DNA from: Sipunculus nudus
Taxonomy: Eukaryota; Annelida; Sipuncula; Golfingiida; Sipunculidae
Direction: 5' to 3'
NCBI GenBank assembly: GCA_026874595.1
Contig: CM049306.1
Span: forward strand, 4,046,019-4,110,018
DNA: 64,000 bases
Numbering within the stretch: position 1 is the stretch's first letter; every line of letters starts with the position of its first letter. The position numbers and the translations under genes were made by a program. This document shows positions 63,301 through 64,000 of the stretch, piece by piece. The notes beneath the pieces were generated by a model. The model searched no databases and was not told where the DNA came from. It saw only the letters and a program-made list of their open reading frames with translations.

Positions 63301-64000
63301 GTAGATAAGACACCTACCTCTTTATGCTTCAGTATTAGTTTGTGGCCAAAGTAGATAAGACACCTACCTCTTTATGCTTCAGTATTAGTTTGTGGCCAAA
63401 GTAGATAAGACACCTACCTATTTATGCTTCAGTATTAGTACGTGGCCAAAGTAGATAAGACACCTACCTATTTATGCTTCAGTATTAGTACGTGGCCAAA
63501 GTAGATAAGACACCTACCTATTTATGCTTCAGTATTAGTACGTGGCCAAAGTAGATAAGACACCTACCTATTTGTGCTTCAGTATTAGTTTGTGGCCAAA
63601 GTAGATAAGGCACCTACCTCTTTATGCTTCAGTATTAGTACGTGGCCAAAGTAGATAAGACACCTACCTATTTGTGCTTCAGTATTAGTTTGTGGCCAAA
63701 GTAGATAAGACACCTACCTCTTTATGCTTCAGTATTAGTTTGTGACCAAAGTAGATAAGACACCTACCTCTGAATGCTTCAGTATTAGTTTGTGGCCAAA
63801 GTAGATGAGACACCTACCTCTTTATGCTTTAGTATTAGTTTGTGGCCAAAGTAGATAAGACACCTACCTCTTAATGCTTCATTTTTTTTGTGGCCAAAGT
63901 AGATAAGACACCTACCTATTTATGCTTCAGTATTAGTTTGTGGCTAAAGTAGATAAGACACCTACCTATTTATGCTTCAGTATTAGTATGTGGCCAAAGT

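Larger units (their letters stand above)
40561..64000. repeat. 50-bp satellite with roughly 2-kb higher-order repeats marked by poly-T monomers
   Basis: About 23 kb of highly uniform higher-order structure. Each unit is marked by a shortened monomer in which the bases between CTTCA and GTGGCC are replaced by 8 or 9 T. The order of diagnostic monomers after an 8-T marker is: ATTGGTATG with AAAACACC, TTTATGGCC, GCGGCCACAG, GACAATACAT (49 bp), GACCCCTACC, GTGGCGAAAG, CTTTCGTATT, CACCTTCC, GTGGTCAAAG, TTTAGGC, TTTGTAGCC, TTAACGC, CCCATTTATG, CTTCAATATT, TTTGTTCTTC, AAGGCACC, CTGAATGC, GATGAGAC, CTTTAGTATT, then the next poly-T. The array continues past the right window edge. Confidence 0.95.

Noticed and set aside
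40566-63889. Poly-T runs as poly-A tails of reverse-oriented retrotransposons
   Set aside because: They are only 8-9 T long, replace 10 bases inside an otherwise normal monomer, and have no adjacent foreign sequence or target-site duplication.
417-64000. CRISPR array
   Set aside because: The periodicity is 50 bp of continuous homologous sequence with no unique spacers, and the inserts show a eukaryotic LINE context.
417-64000. Repetitive protein-coding gene
   Set aside because: The monomer length is not divisible by 3 and stops occur in every frame on both strands within a few monomers.
417-64000. CENP-B-box or telomeric repeat
   Set aside because: I saw neither the CENP-B box core nor TTAGGG/TTAGG-type tandem repeats, so centromere or telomere identity cannot be asserted from sequence.
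1-64000. tRNA, rRNA or other structured RNA genes
   Set aside because: No segment outside satellite and LINE is present, and neither contains a recognisable tRNA A/B box arrangement or rRNA core.

Overview
The window is almost entirely one tandem satellite from a eukaryotic, very probably animal, genome. There are no intact host genes and no bacterial or phage features. The unit is a 50-bp monomer of 38% GC by hand count on a consensus copy (clean example 2401-2450), with landmarks GATAAGACACCTACC, TATGCTTCAGTATTAG and TGTGGCCAAAG. It runs head to tail in one orientation from 417 to 64000. Since 50 is not a multiple of 3 and the monomer carries stops on both strands, the array cannot encode a long protein.

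In the left part (1-27726) the satellite is interrupted nine times by the same 572- or 577-bp insert. The insert is a 5'-truncated non-LTR retrotransposon (LINE, CR1/L2-like by its C-terminal protein motifs) on the minus strand. It holds the last 158 codons of the reverse-transcriptase ORF, a short 3' UTR and a pentanucleotide 3' tail, and is bounded by a 6-bp GATAAG repeat that fits a target-site duplication taken from the satellite itself. Every copy sits in the same position of the monomer with related flanks, so this looks like one insertion that was later amplified with its surrounding satellite. Tail length and flanking single-base differences sort the copies into three slots (alpha, beta, gamma). 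The order gamma-alpha-beta-gamma-alpha-beta-alpha-beta-gamma implies a macro-repeat of alpha-beta-gamma, with one gamma lost by an internal deletion between copies 6 and 7.

The right part (27727-64000) has no retrotransposon but is built of successive higher-order repeats (HORs): about 1985 bp (27.7-31 kb), a 3540-bp unit present nearly twice (30.2-36.9 kb), a 450/900-bp unit (36.9-39.4 kb), and a 2-kb unit marked by poly-T monomers (40.6-64 kb). This last region also contains eight monomers that look like the empty pre-insertion site of the LINE.

The LINE type points to an invertebrate or lower-vertebrate metazoan, but the species cannot be named. The locus is plausibly heterochromatic (centromeric, pericentromeric or subtelomeric), which is inference only. 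Nothing here works as a set of cooperating genes; the content is a record of satellite expansion, insertion capture and unequal exchange. Higher-order repeat boundaries were placed by eye from diagnostic variants and are good to roughly one monomer.
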